From: Pachyseris speciosa
Taxonomy: Eukaryota > Cnidaria > Anthozoa > Scleractinia > Pachyseridae
DNA: 64,000 nucleotides
Direction: 5' to 3'
Assembly (NCBI GenBank): GCA_016490735.1
Contig: JAEMWC010001611.1
Span: forward strand, 1-64,000
A program made the position numbers and the translations under genes. A model generated the notes under the pieces. It was not told where the DNA came from, searched no databases, and saw only the letters and a program-made list of their open reading frames with translations. The stretch's first letter is position 1. Every line of letters starts with the position of its first letter. This document shows positions 55,587-64,000 of this stretch, piece by piece.

Positions 55587-55599
55587 GAAATATTAAGCC

Positions 55600-55874
55600 T
55601 CGTTGTGGCTTGGGTGTCTCGTTTTGGTTAAATTAACTTGACTTGAGCCTGCGATCCAATTGAAAACCATTACCTGGCCAGCGGTCAACTTAAAAAAAAC
55701 AGCGGACCTCGATGAGCTCTAACTTGAGCCCGCAATATGGTCACGTGATACCGGTCAGCGGAAACCTTGTTTTGACAGGTGTCAATTAGCCATGACACGG
55801 ATGCCCTATATCAAAGATCTACGCTGTAAACTAGGTGATCAGCTGGAATATGGCCGCCATGTTGGATTATTATG

Positions 55875-55905
<31 letters not shown>

Positions 55906-55952
55906 GACTCCGTCGTGCGTACGCGCCCACGAGCAATACCGCTAGCCATTTT

Positions 55953-55984
<32 letters not shown>

Positions 55985-56013
55985 AAGTATGATGCTCCGC
56001 CGGAGCTCCGCTA
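55600..56013. other. Dispersed repeat sequence, no gene
   Basis: Contains a segment around TGACAGGTGTCAATTAGCCA that looks like a dispersed element 5' region, but no frame supports a protein. Confidence 0.3.
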
Positions 56014-56016
56014 TAA

Positions 56017-56469
56017 AGCCCCGGCCAAACGCTCGCAACATTTCAACGCAACATCTTGCAACATTGTTGGGCACAACATGTTGCACACGTTTGGCCACCG
56101 TGTTGCAATATGTTGCAACATGTTGGATGGTGTTGGCTCAAATTTGAAAACGGTCAAATTTTTCGTGCAACATTTTGGATGTTGCATGATGTTGTACTCG
56201 TTTGGCCACATTCACGCAACATTGTTGCACTAGGGCATGCGCGCTAGGTTCATTTGCTATTTCAAAGCGCCAGAACACACGTTTGGCCACCCTGTTGCGA
56301 TATGTTGCAACATGTTGGATGGTGTTGGCACATCAAAATCGACAACCCGTAAAATGTTGCGTTGAAATGTTGCGTGCGTTTGGCCGGCCCCTTCACAACA
56401 TCGTCACAACATGATGCAACAATGTTGCAGGATGTTGCGTTGAAATGTTGCGAGCGTTTGGCCAGGGCT
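56017..56469. mobile_element. MITE with TAA target duplication, GTTGCAACA-rich
   Basis: 453 bp flanked by TAA (56014-56016, 56470-56472). TIRs of about 55 bp begin AGCCCCGGCCAAACGCTCGC. The interior repeats TTGCAACATGTTG-type palindromes more than ten times. TWA duplication suggests PIF/Harbinger. ORFs across it on both strands are artefacts. Confidence 0.85.
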
Positions 56470-56472
56470 TAA

Positions 56473-56936
56473 GAAGTCAAGAAATTTAACTCTCCCTCTA
56501 CGCTCGCCATTTTTGTTAGTCTTCTTCGCAGCTGTTTTTAGGGCTGTCACGCAACGCTCTTCTTTTGGGGGGGACGTTGCATGACAACCCCTCCCCCCCC
56601 CAAAAAAAAGGCTGCGAGGGAGACTACAGTTTTGTTGGTATGTTGTGATGTAAGCCCCAAAACCGGTTTTTCAATCTCACGCGAGATGTTGTTTCATGTA
56701 GCCAATCAAGGTCGCTGTTACATTGTCAAATCCCAGCGGACAATGTAGTAACCAATCAGCGACCTAGTTCAAATTCTAAACTAATTTGTCACATGGAAAT
56801 GAGGTTGATTGCTTGTGCGACCAGTGGTCAGTCTCGGGAGCTTTTTTAAACCATTTTATTTTATCCTAGGTTTTCTGAGAACGGACCTCTGGAGCCAGGG
56901 TAAGTTTGTGTGGGCTCCCTGTGATTGAGCTTACCT
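56473..56936. other. Repeat remnants, no gene
   Basis: G8/C9 runs at 56565-56605 and a GGCTCCAGAGGTCCGTTCTC segment near 56880 look like dispersed repeat ends. Confidence 0.3.
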
Positions 56937-57323
56937 TCAACCGTCCTGATGAATTTTGATGACCCGTCGCCAATAAAGAAAGATATCTATATTCCTCGTC
57001 TTTACTAGCACTTCTTCTTGCATTGGAGTATACAAAGTCTCGCCTTTTGGCCGAAAACTTTCCGACTCGTAAACTTGTCCATTTGGGTGAATAGTGAAAA
57101 ATCTTCGACAACAAAGCGAAGTTGAGGTAATACAATTCTTTGGTTGATTGGACGTCTTCAAGAATAAACCATTCTTGGTGTTTTGCTCTGGGAATCTGTC
57201 GCATGAGTTAGCAGAGTTGAGATTTTGGTCGTCATCCTTTCTTGGTCTTTTGGCAACCGAAGTGCAAGCACCTCGCCATGACGATGATCTGGAGGGAAAA
57301 GGAACATCTGTTTCAAAATCCAT
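56937..57323 (-). CDS. Orphan ORF of 128 residues
   Basis: ATG 57321-57323 lies in a strong context (CCCCATGG). The N-terminal half is polar and basic; the C-terminal half (FFTIHPNGQVYESESF, GETLYTPMQEEVLVKT, IDIFLYWRRVIKIHQ) looks foldable. It stops at TGA, immediately before a good splice donor (GTAAGC, complement of about 56927-56932). In the alternative frame an open stretch also runs into that donor, so the true exon frame is uncertain. No family recognised. Confidence 0.35.
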   Translation of the reverse strand: MDFETDVPFPSRSSSWRGACTSVAKRPRKDDDQNLNSANSCDRFPEQNTKNGLFLKTSNQPKNCITSTSLCCRRFFTIHPNGQVYESESFRPKGETLYTPMQEEVLVKTRNIDIFLYWRRVIKIHQDG

Positions 57324-57599
57324 GGGGAGATGTTAATCTTAGCAGGTCATCTTTGGGTCTTTCAAAATCAAATAATGGGGAGCGAGTTTGTTAACTGCAC
57401 GCAATGTTAACTCAAACTTTGTGTCACGTATACTAGGCACGCCATCTTGACTTGGTAGCCATTCTTTTTCGAAAAACGCGCTTTCTCACGATTAACCTCG
57501 TTCCCAGGAAGAGGTGAAATCCTACAGTAAAAGAATCGCCAAGTAAAATAATAAATTAAAACTACAATGTGGAGCGATTACTCTGAAAACATCAGATTG

Positions 57600-58108
57600 T
57601 TGTCCCTAATATGAATAGTTTGCCGGCAGGGATTCTTTAAAAGACTTCAAAGTTGTTTGATTTTTAGCATCAACAGGAAGGCTGTTCCAGAGTTTTGCAT
57701 CACGATAGTGAAAATTACGTTTCCCTACTTTAGAAAGGGGCCTGGCAATGAACAAATTGTGAGACGAGCCCGTTAAATTGTGGAGTGAACTTGAGAAGTA
57801 TTTATGAAAATCTCACGAAGGCGTGCCGGAAAGATACTATTTATTGCCTTGTACATGGCAACCGCTAACTGATTTGTACGGCTTTGTTCAAGTGTATCCT
57901 AGCCAAGGTCATGCAGTAAAATAGAGGATGGAGTCGTATAATGAGAGTTAGTGATTAAGCGGGCAGCCCTGTTTTGTAACTTTTGCAATTTATCCGATTG
58001 ACATTTCCCAATACAACCCCATACAGGGCTACAATAGTCAAAGTAGGTACAACAAGGACCATGGACCATGCAACACTTTGCACAGGGCCACCAAGTAGGT
58101 ATGTGCAT
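57600..58108 (-). pseudogene. LINE RT C-terminal remnant
   Basis: The minus strand reads YFDYCSPVWGCIGKCQSDKLQKLQNRAARLI, ILLHDLGWDTLEQSR, then after frame breaks FHYRDAKLWNSLPVDAK. This is the standard post-RT portion of CR1-like ORF2. No upstream RT core. Confidence 0.75.
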
Positions 58109-58829
58109 TATTTTTACGAGGTCAGCTGCAATTCGCGTGACGGCACAGGTTTTAAATCAGACAACAGAAGCTACGGCGGCCAAAACGTTTTCGCCTGTCT
58201 TTGTTGGCTATTGAAACGCGGTCTTCAAACCACGAACTGGAAAAACGAGCTGAACTTTGCATACGCCGCTTATTATATTGTGATGCACATGCGTACTAAG
58301 GAAAGCATATGAAACTGCTGTATTTTTTGACCTTTTAAGACAATGTACACAAACGAGAATTTTTCAAAATCTACTCATTAGAATTTGATGAAATTTGGCA
58401 GAATTCTTATTTTCAACGCGTTTCAATGAGAACTCTAAAACAGAAGTCGAACAAACAAATTCTGTGAAACAATCAATTTTCACTGAGCAGCTTAATTCTT
58501 AATTTTAAAACCCCTTTTGTTAAAATTTGTTCGAGTTCATTTCAAACAATAATTATTTATTGAAAGCTGTGAGCAAGTTCATGACAAAAACTAATGACTG
58601 GATTTTACGTAAGCGCGTCATAAAAGTAAAATCTTAGGGCTACTTTTAATCATCCGCTTTGCCATGGAAACAGACGAAAGTGCCAATGTTAATCTTCCAT
58701 TAGAAGTTTCAGCTTCTAAGCTTCAATATTTCTCACACAATGCCTTAACGAATGACACATGCATATAATCAAAACCTATCAAAACTGTGTTCAGCCACCT
58801 TAAAATGTTTATTAGGGCTCCGAAGATAT
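58109..58829. other. Intergenic, no gene seen
   Basis: Nothing supported on either strand. Confidence 0.35.
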
Positions 58830-59010
58830 GGCATCTTCAAACCGGGATCACAAGCTTCAATCCGAATCTAGCGTGTGAGGTAAATAAATGAATAAAGTTA
58901 TTTTCTATACTGGGACACGCAACTCGGAAAAAAAATCGCCTCCTCCCAACAGAGGTCGAACCTATGACCTTTCTCACCAGCTCCGATGCTCTGTGACAGC
59001 TTAGAAAATT
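58830..59010 (-). mobile_element. Possible tRNA-derived SINE
   Basis: On the minus strand GAGCATCGGAGCTGG (anticodon-arm-like) and a B-box GGTTCGACCTC precede GGGAGGAGGCGATTTTTTT, a tRNA-like head followed by a tail to about 58830. No clean A box was seen; degenerate. Confidence 0.4.
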
Positions 59011-59894
59011 TACAGCTTTTATTACTAAAGAGGCTTTCGAATAGAAACAAACGTTTGTGTTGCCCTTGGGGATGGCACGCGAGGGGGAGGGGGGAGGGAG
59101 GGTGAGTCCATCTGGGGCGGAGTGTTTGAAGACGAGTTTCACCGGAATCGAAGACATGTCCGACCGTATACAGTCATTGTGGCTAATACGGGACCAAACA
59201 CAAATGGTTCACAATTCTTTAGCAAGGTCGTGCAAACGGTGAGTTAAAAACTGGTCCTCAAAATAGGCACACTAGAGTGAACATGCATTGGCATTTCGTT
59301 TGGAGAGCGTGAAGAAAGTCTTTTATTAAGCGTCAAAGGGGCGGGAAACATTGGTGAATAGTTACCAAGCCGCAGGTTATGGTCGCAGAGATTGTCCACT
59401 GCAGATTTAACACAAATTTACGACTATACTTCGGAACTAAAATAAAATAGATGAAGGTGACAAAAAAAGATGTCGTTAGGTACCTTTGTCTATAGTTGTG
59501 GCTTAAAAAGCAAAAGTGCATCAGTGAAGAAATCCTGTGGATGAAGTGCTTTGGTCGAAACTGAATCGGGACAGATTTCCGTGTATAACGATTTCTAAAG
59601 CTTTTCTTGATAAGATTAAGTGTTTCGAATACCACTTGTTTCTAGTATTTTTATTCCAAAGGTCGTTTGGCCTAGTTCGCTTTCCTTCTAATTCTTTCTT
59701 ATAACCTCAGCTTGGATTCAGATGAAAAAAAAAAGTAGAGAAAAACTTTATCAAAAAATGCCCGCCGTGTTAGTTGCCAGCAAAACAATCTGGCTTCCGC
59801 TCCGTAACCAAGCCTTTAAATTCTTGTATTTCAGGCTGGCCACGGTGACTATTACCCCTGGAAATTATACTAATTTTTATTTACCAATAGCCCA
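59011..59894. other. Intergenic; G-rich block
   Basis: GAGGGGGAGGGGGGAGGGAGGG at about 59081-59102 could form a G-quadruplex. ORF 59722-59961 has no motif and runs into a MITE. Confidence 0.35.
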
Positions 59895-60070
59895 TCTCAC
59901 AAATGCAAGCTCAGTGACCGGGCCTATGAATGGAAACGAGGCTGGTGGTGACCTAGTTTAGCATAAGAACATGATTTACATCAGAAAGGCAGTGAGGTCC
60001 GTATCAAAACGAGGTCACCGCCAGCCTCGTTCCCATTCATAAGCCAGGTCACTGAGTATGCAAGTGTAAA
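59895..60070. mobile_element. MITE
   Basis: Arms of about 55 bp (TGCAAGCTCAGTGACC..GGAAACGAGGCTGG and complement ending GGTCACTGAGTATGCA) around about 65 bp. Confidence 0.7.
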
Positions 60071-60303
60071 AAGCTCATAAGGACGGTGGACGCCATATTA
60101 CGTTTATATAGTTTAACAAGAAATAACACACAAACTACGGTGATAAACATGACAATAAAACGCATCGTTGGAAAACAAAAATAAAACTATATCGTTTAAC
60201 TTGACAACTTGACGTTTCGTATGTTTCGACATACATCTTCAGAAGTGACCGTTAGGAATTAAAGTAACAACTAAATTTTAAATTTAAGATTAAAAGGTCT
60301 TCT

Positions 60304-61155
60304 CAATAACTGTCACTCAAATATCAAATTCACCGTTGAATTTGAAGAGAACAATACAATCCCTTTCCTGGACATTCTCATCAAACGCCACAGTCAAACT
60401 TTCTCAACATCCATCTACCGAAAGAAGACTTTACCGGCCTGTACACAAAATGGGACTCCTTCACACCTCGGAAATATAAAGTAAACCTCATCCGCACGTT
60501 CACTTTTCGTTGTTTCCGCATCTGTTCGTCACCTTCTCTTTTCCGGTCTTGTTTAAATGAACTGAGGAAGTTGTTGTTACAAAACGGTTACCCTGCTGGT
60601 GTTGTCAATTACAACATTAATGATGTTCTGAACAGGCAACAAAACAGACCGAAGATTCCAACCACCACAGTCCCCAAAAAGGAAATAATCTTAGTTCTAC
60701 CTTATTTAGGAGTAAAAAGCAAAATTTTTACCAAACAGCTGAAGACCTGCATTAGTAGATTTTATGGCTGCATTGATCTTAAGGTTATTTTCCAAAGCGC
60801 TCACCGCATTAAGTCTCTTTTTCCCTACAAAGATAGAATTAACCGTTCCCAAATGTCAAAAGTTGTTTATAAGGCTAGTTGTTGGGACTGCCAGGATTTC
60901 TACATTGGAAAAACGAAACGCAGATTGCATGACAGAAAAACTGAACATTTTAAAGCGATCACGAGTAGCTGTCATGCATCTGCTATCGCAGACCACGTCA
61001 CGTCAACTGGTCACAACTTTAAATGGGACCACTTTGAGATATTAGCAAAAGGTCGGTCAGATACTCATTGCAAGATAAAGGAGACTCTACTAATTAGAGA
61101 ATTGAAACCTACCTTAAATGAAAATGTAAGCAGCGAAAAGCTGTATCTCTATTAG
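60304..61155 (+). pseudogene. Penelope-like RT C terminus plus GIY-YIG endonuclease, 5'-truncated
   Basis: From 60304 the reading carries the RT-thumb motif NTIPFLDILIKR, then breaks frame near 60430. It resumes at about 60540 (LNELRKLLLQNGYPAGVV) and stays open to TAG at 61153-61155. Residues near 60862-60960 form the GIY-YIG nuclease (VVYKASCWDCQDFYIGKTKRR, then DRKTEHF, with a later E in EILAKG). The palm and YxDD are absent, so no RT activity is possible. The last 194 codons are intact, which may allow an endonuclease-only product. Confidence 0.82.
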
Positions 61156-61261
61156 TTTGCATCTTTTATATGCAAATTATTTTTAGCTTCTGTCAAGGTT
61201 ATTGTTAATTAGTTACTTATCTTAAATTTAAAATTTAGTTGTTACTTTAATTCCTAACGGT

Positions 61262-61303
61262 CACTTCTGAAGATGTATGTCAAAACATACGAAACGTCAA
61301 GTT
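61262..61303 (+). ncRNA. Hammerhead-like motif without a stem III loop
   Basis: Stem I ACTT (61263-61266) pairs with AAGT (61299-61302). Core CTGAAGA (61267-61273). Stem II GTATG/CATAC. Then GAAA and C-GTC directly, leaving no stem III loop. ACGT there is self-complementary, so two RNAs could share stem III. The inverted arm has the same motif at about 60196-60237 (minus). Confidence 0.5.
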
Positions 61304-61436
61304 AAACGATATAGTTTTATTTTTGTTTTCCAACGATGCGTTTTATTGTCATGTTTATCACCGCAGTTTGTGTGTTATTTCTTGTTAAGCTACGATGGCC
61401 AAAGACAAAGAGTATTTACGATAACGTTTATATAGT

Positions 61437-61767
61437 ATTCGTTATCACCAGGAGTGACGTCATACGATTCTAGGGCACGAAAGTGAGAAAATAGAGATCC
61501 AGTAAGAGAAGGAGCAGCGCTCAAGGGTTTAGCAGTGATCTACACTGATTAGGCTTAAGCATTGATTTGGAATTGGTTAGCTTCCATTATTGTGATAGGC
61601 AACTCTATATAAATATATGAAAAATTATGTCGCTGACATCTTTCAGGGGCACCCAACGAGCCAAATCAGCCAAAAGTCGTGTTTGAAGCCAGTAGTATAG
61701 TGTTTGGGGGTACGAAATCAATTGATCTCGTTTTCCCCAAACTACTACTGCCTTCTGATCTCGTATT
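61437..61767. other. Intergenic with a truncated M2 MITE end
   Basis: 61647-61700 starts CAGGGGCACCCAACGAGCCAAA like the M2 copies, then diverges; the right end is missing. Confidence 0.55.
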
Positions 61768-61875
61768 CTGGAATATATAGTTATTTAATTTGATGGAATA
61801 TATAGTTATTTAATTTGATGAAATATATAGTTATTTAATTTGATGGAATCTATAGTTGTTCAATCTGATGGAACC
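61768..61875. repeat. 25-bp tandem repeat, about four units
   Basis: Unit GAATATATAGTTATTTAATTTGATG with variants in the third and fourth copies. Confidence 0.85.
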
Positions 61876-62009
61876 AAGGTCAGCACACTTCATCTATAGT
61901 TTATTAAAATGCGTGACATTCTCGGAAAAATCACCAAGCGTGACATTCTCGGAAAACAGGGAATGAGTCATCGCCTATAGCTGCAGAAAAAAAATAGCAA
62001 AACTGGTGG

Positions 62010-62700
62010 CCACCAGAACCTCTCATGAGGGACTTAATTTGGAATTTGAATCACCACCCGTCCCTCATGAGAGGTTTTTTTGTTTTGTTTTTATTAAATT
62101 CCCACCTCCACACCACCAGAGCACTATCATTTATGTCTTTCCCACCTCCACTCCGCTCTGGCCCTATCAGACCCTCTTGGGGCCAATTATTTGTTTATTT
62201 GTTTATTTGTTTTTTTCACCCTCCGGCTTGAGATTGAACCGGCGCTTCTGTCAAAGCCTAAGCTTCCACTATAGCTCTACCCAACAATCCGACACCATCT
62301 AAGGGTGATTATTTATTTTTCATTTTTTATTTTTCATTTTTTTATTTTTCATTTTTTTTATTTTTTATTTTTTCAACCCATGGAATAACGGCGGGGGTTT
62401 TTCATTATTCCATGGGGTGGCTTGTATACATTTCGCTAACGAAAGGCCCCCGCTTTTTCCAATCGTTAGTATACTCTGCATACAAGCCACTCTTTATCTG
62501 TGTGAAACAACCCTTATATTTTCGTTTGTATTTTCATTTTTATGCTTGTGGTACATAAATGAAATTTACAAAGATAAAAAATAATACGCATGTGTAAAAA
62601 GCGAAAAATCTAACGTAGTTTGATGACTCATTCGAAAGGGAAACCCCCCAAAGAGGGCAGTATTTTAAAACTCACAAAAATCATATAGCGTGACGTCAAC
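62010..62700. other. Hairpins and T-rich low complexity; 3' flank of the polymerase
   Basis: Inverted ACCTCTCATGAGGGA pair at 62017-62073. (TTTTTATTTTTCA)n low complexity at 62300-62375. A hairpin pair CCATGGAATAA / TTATTCCATGG at 62378-62419. No gene. Confidence 0.5.
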
Positions 62701-62702
62701 AG

Positions 62703-64000
62703 CTAGATTTTAAAATGTCCATAAGCAAAGCTTGTCACGCCATTATCATGAATATAACGCTTGTCGTCAAAGCAGCTGAGTGATACTTTATTTATCTCAT
62801 AACTTCCAAGTTGATGGTTCTGACTTCTAATTGTTTTCATTCTATGATGCATCTGTTTATTATCAAATAGTGTCTCTTTATAATTTTCACGTTTAATGTT
62901 ATTCTTAATAATATTCTTACTAATACCTTTTGCTGTCTTCCCTCCTTTCTGATCATCTTTAATATAGCTATACATCTTCGATCTCAGTCCTACGAATTCA
63001 CATATTGGGACTCCAGCAGTCTCATCTTTCATCTTACCAATTACCTTTTTATTGGTCTTATCGGAGAATGGCGAGCTTTCAGGATAGTCACTATTATCAA
63101 ATTTATTTTTATCCTTCCAGAAATTTCTATAGATGTCATGGGTTCCTATTTCATATGTCAAACTATCTGTGTCTGTAAATAATAATTTTGCTTCATCTCC
63201 ATATTTCTCTTTGATGTAGTTGTAATGGAAATCGTACATCAGTGTCTTGCTAAGGTCTAGAATACACATACCCACATATGCCGGCCTGTTCAGGGTGAGT
63301 GTTTCTTTTGTCTTATGAACAGCTACTAGATTTTGATCGAAGATTTTACTGCTAATATATGTCGGTTTACTGGCTAATTTCAATAGCTTCTCCTCATCAG
63401 TCACCAATCTGACGTCTACTCGCTTTCTTAGGTTTTCCATAGTTTTGCCAAATACACTGTTATTCATCAGCTTGAAAAAGTCTTTCTCAAAGGCATTTTT
63501 AGCGTTAGTTCTTTTCTGCGTGTTGAAGTCGATGTACTGTCTGAGCCATGCGGACTGATTGAACTCTAGAACTCGATGGATTTTAGTTATTTTCAAACCG
63601 AGATCAGTATATAATTGGAGGTTCCTGTAATGGAGCACGTATTTTTCTTTGTTGCTTAATGTTGGTATCAGTTTATGTACCAGACCAGTTGATATTTTAT
63701 ATTTCTTCGCGATGTTTTTACAATAATCTGATAGCATGTCCCCAGTCACTTTGACCTTTTCCGGTGCCAGTGGATAGTCATTGTGAAGATCATGTAACTC
63801 TTCAGGATATTTCATGTCAACTTCAAGAATCAAACCTTTGTTGCTGTCTTTTTTATAGACAGACAGGTCTAAATTATTGATCTGTTTTTGTGTCAACCAT
63901 TTGAAACCACCGGTTGGTAAATATTGACTCATAGCCCAACCATATAAATTATTAGCATCAAGATAAACGATGTACGTTGAGGGCGCCTTCTCGTCATACT
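62703..64000 (-). CDS. Polinton/Maverick-type protein-primed DNA polymerase B, C-terminal part
   Basis: Open from the window edge (64000) to TAG at 62703. The edge codons give IVYLDANNLYGWAM, the motif A region (DxxxLYG form). Counting from the Met at 63932, NNSVFGK at 157-163 is motif B (K/N-x-x-NS-x-x-G), and LLFTDTDSL with Asp254/Asp256 is motif C. PxCEFVGLRSKMYSY lies in the thumb. The order and spacing are those of family B DNA polymerases of the protein-primed group. Family knowledge: these occur in Polinton/Maverick elements, related virus-like elements and linear plasmids. No stop or frame break is seen across more than 430 codons, so the copy may be recent. Neighbouring Polinton genes (integrase, ATPase, capsid, protease) should lie beyond 64000 or be lost. 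Confidence 0.88.
   Translation of the reverse strand, partial: YDEKAPSTYIVYLDANNLYGWAMSQYLPTGGFKWLTQKQINNLDLSVYKKDSNKGLILEVDMKYPEELHDLHNDYPLAPEKVKVTGDMLSDYCKNIAKKYKISTGLVHKLIPTLSNKEKYVLHYRNLQLYTDLGLKITKIHRVLEFNQSAWLRQYIDFNTQKRTNAKNAFEKDFFKLMNNSVFGKTMENLRKRVDVRLVTDEEKLLKLASKPTYISSKIFDQNLVAVHKTKETLTLNRPAYVGMCILDLSKTLMYDFHYNYIKEKYGDEAKLLFTDTDSLTYEIGTHDIYRNFWKDKNKFDNSDYPESSPFSDKTNKKVIGKMKDETAGVPICEFVGLRSKMYSYIKDDQKGGKTAKGISKNIIKNNIKRENYKETLFDNKQMHHRMKTIRSQNHQLGSYEINKVSLSCFDDKRYIHDNGVTSFAYGHFKI

Larger units (their letters stand above)
60113..61423 (+). mobile_element. Penelope-like retroelement with inverted arms and 13-bp target duplication
   Basis: Flanked by perfect ACGTTTATATAGT (60100-60112 and 61424-61436). 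60113-60290 is the inverted copy of 61215-61388 (over 170 bp, only a few mismatches). The arms are the partial-inverted and direct terminal repeats described for Penelope-like elements. Between them lies a 5'-truncated RT tail plus GIY-YIG ORF. Confidence 0.88.

Noticed and set aside
55970..56414. Overlapping ORFs rich in Cys, His and Asn on both strands
   Set aside because: They are translations of GTTGCAACA-rich palindromic MITE sequence.

Overview
The window looks like nuclear DNA of an anthozoan cnidarian, most likely a stony coral. The evidence is intron-bearing genes with GT..AG splice sites, a degenerate TTAGGG interstitial telomere block, several non-LTR and Penelope-like retroelements, a protein-primed DNA polymerase B of Polinton/Maverick type at the right edge, many short terminal-inverted-repeat (TIR) elements, and a long TPR-CHAT protease-like gene. 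The genus is an inference from general familiarity with such sequences; no database was searched.

Layout. 0-19 kb is gene-poor and repeat-rich: a zinc-finger fragment at 271-567, a nested TIR element (1.5-2.5 kb), a LINE fragment (3.7 kb), a telomere-like block (4.7 kb), a seven-unit array with a period near 205 bp (7.1-8.5 kb), a decayed LINE with a SINE-like insertion inside it (9.4-11.1 kb), an orphan ORF with a 430-bp tandem duplication (11.6-12.8 kb), a tRNA-derived SINE (13.4 kb), and a Penelope-like element with GIY-YIG endonuclease (14.7-16.3 kb) inserted into a repeat whose uninterrupted copy lies at 8.8-9.2 kb. 19.75-28.98 kb holds the best gene: five exons that join in frame into a TPR-CHAT protein of 1466 residues with both catalytic residues present. 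Its introns carry palindromic MITEs.

29-42 kb has MITEs, a minus-strand TGF-beta-family ligand (32.8-36.2 kb) with a six-cysteine knot and two reading-frame breaks, a RecQ-like helicase relic (37.4 kb), and a Cys-containing minus-strand exon (40.1-40.4 kb). 42.9-44.2 kb is a TTAA-flanked TIR element carrying a two-exon ORF that resembles the N-terminal domain of Crypton-derived (KIAA1958/QRICH1-like) proteins. 46.1-46.7 kb is an inverted pair of tRNA-like units. 47.3-48.4 kb is an orphan minus-strand gene with one frame break. 48.9-53.4 kb holds two copies of a MITE with 6-bp target duplications, plus LINE pieces.

54.75-55.59 kb is an 834-bp non-coding insertion with a perfect 10-bp target duplication. 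It is built from inverted and tandem copies of a 513-bp unit that contains a nearly canonical type I hammerhead ribozyme. 60.1-61.4 kb is a second Penelope-like element with inverted terminal arms, a 13-bp target duplication and a hammerhead-like motif lacking a stem III loop. 62.7-64.0 kb is the Polinton-type polymerase, running off the window.

The genes do not form an operon or an obvious pathway. The main picture is a few host genes (TPR-CHAT, TGF-beta ligand, two or three orphans) in a dense field of mobile DNA, much of it retroelements linked to self-cleaving RNA motifs.
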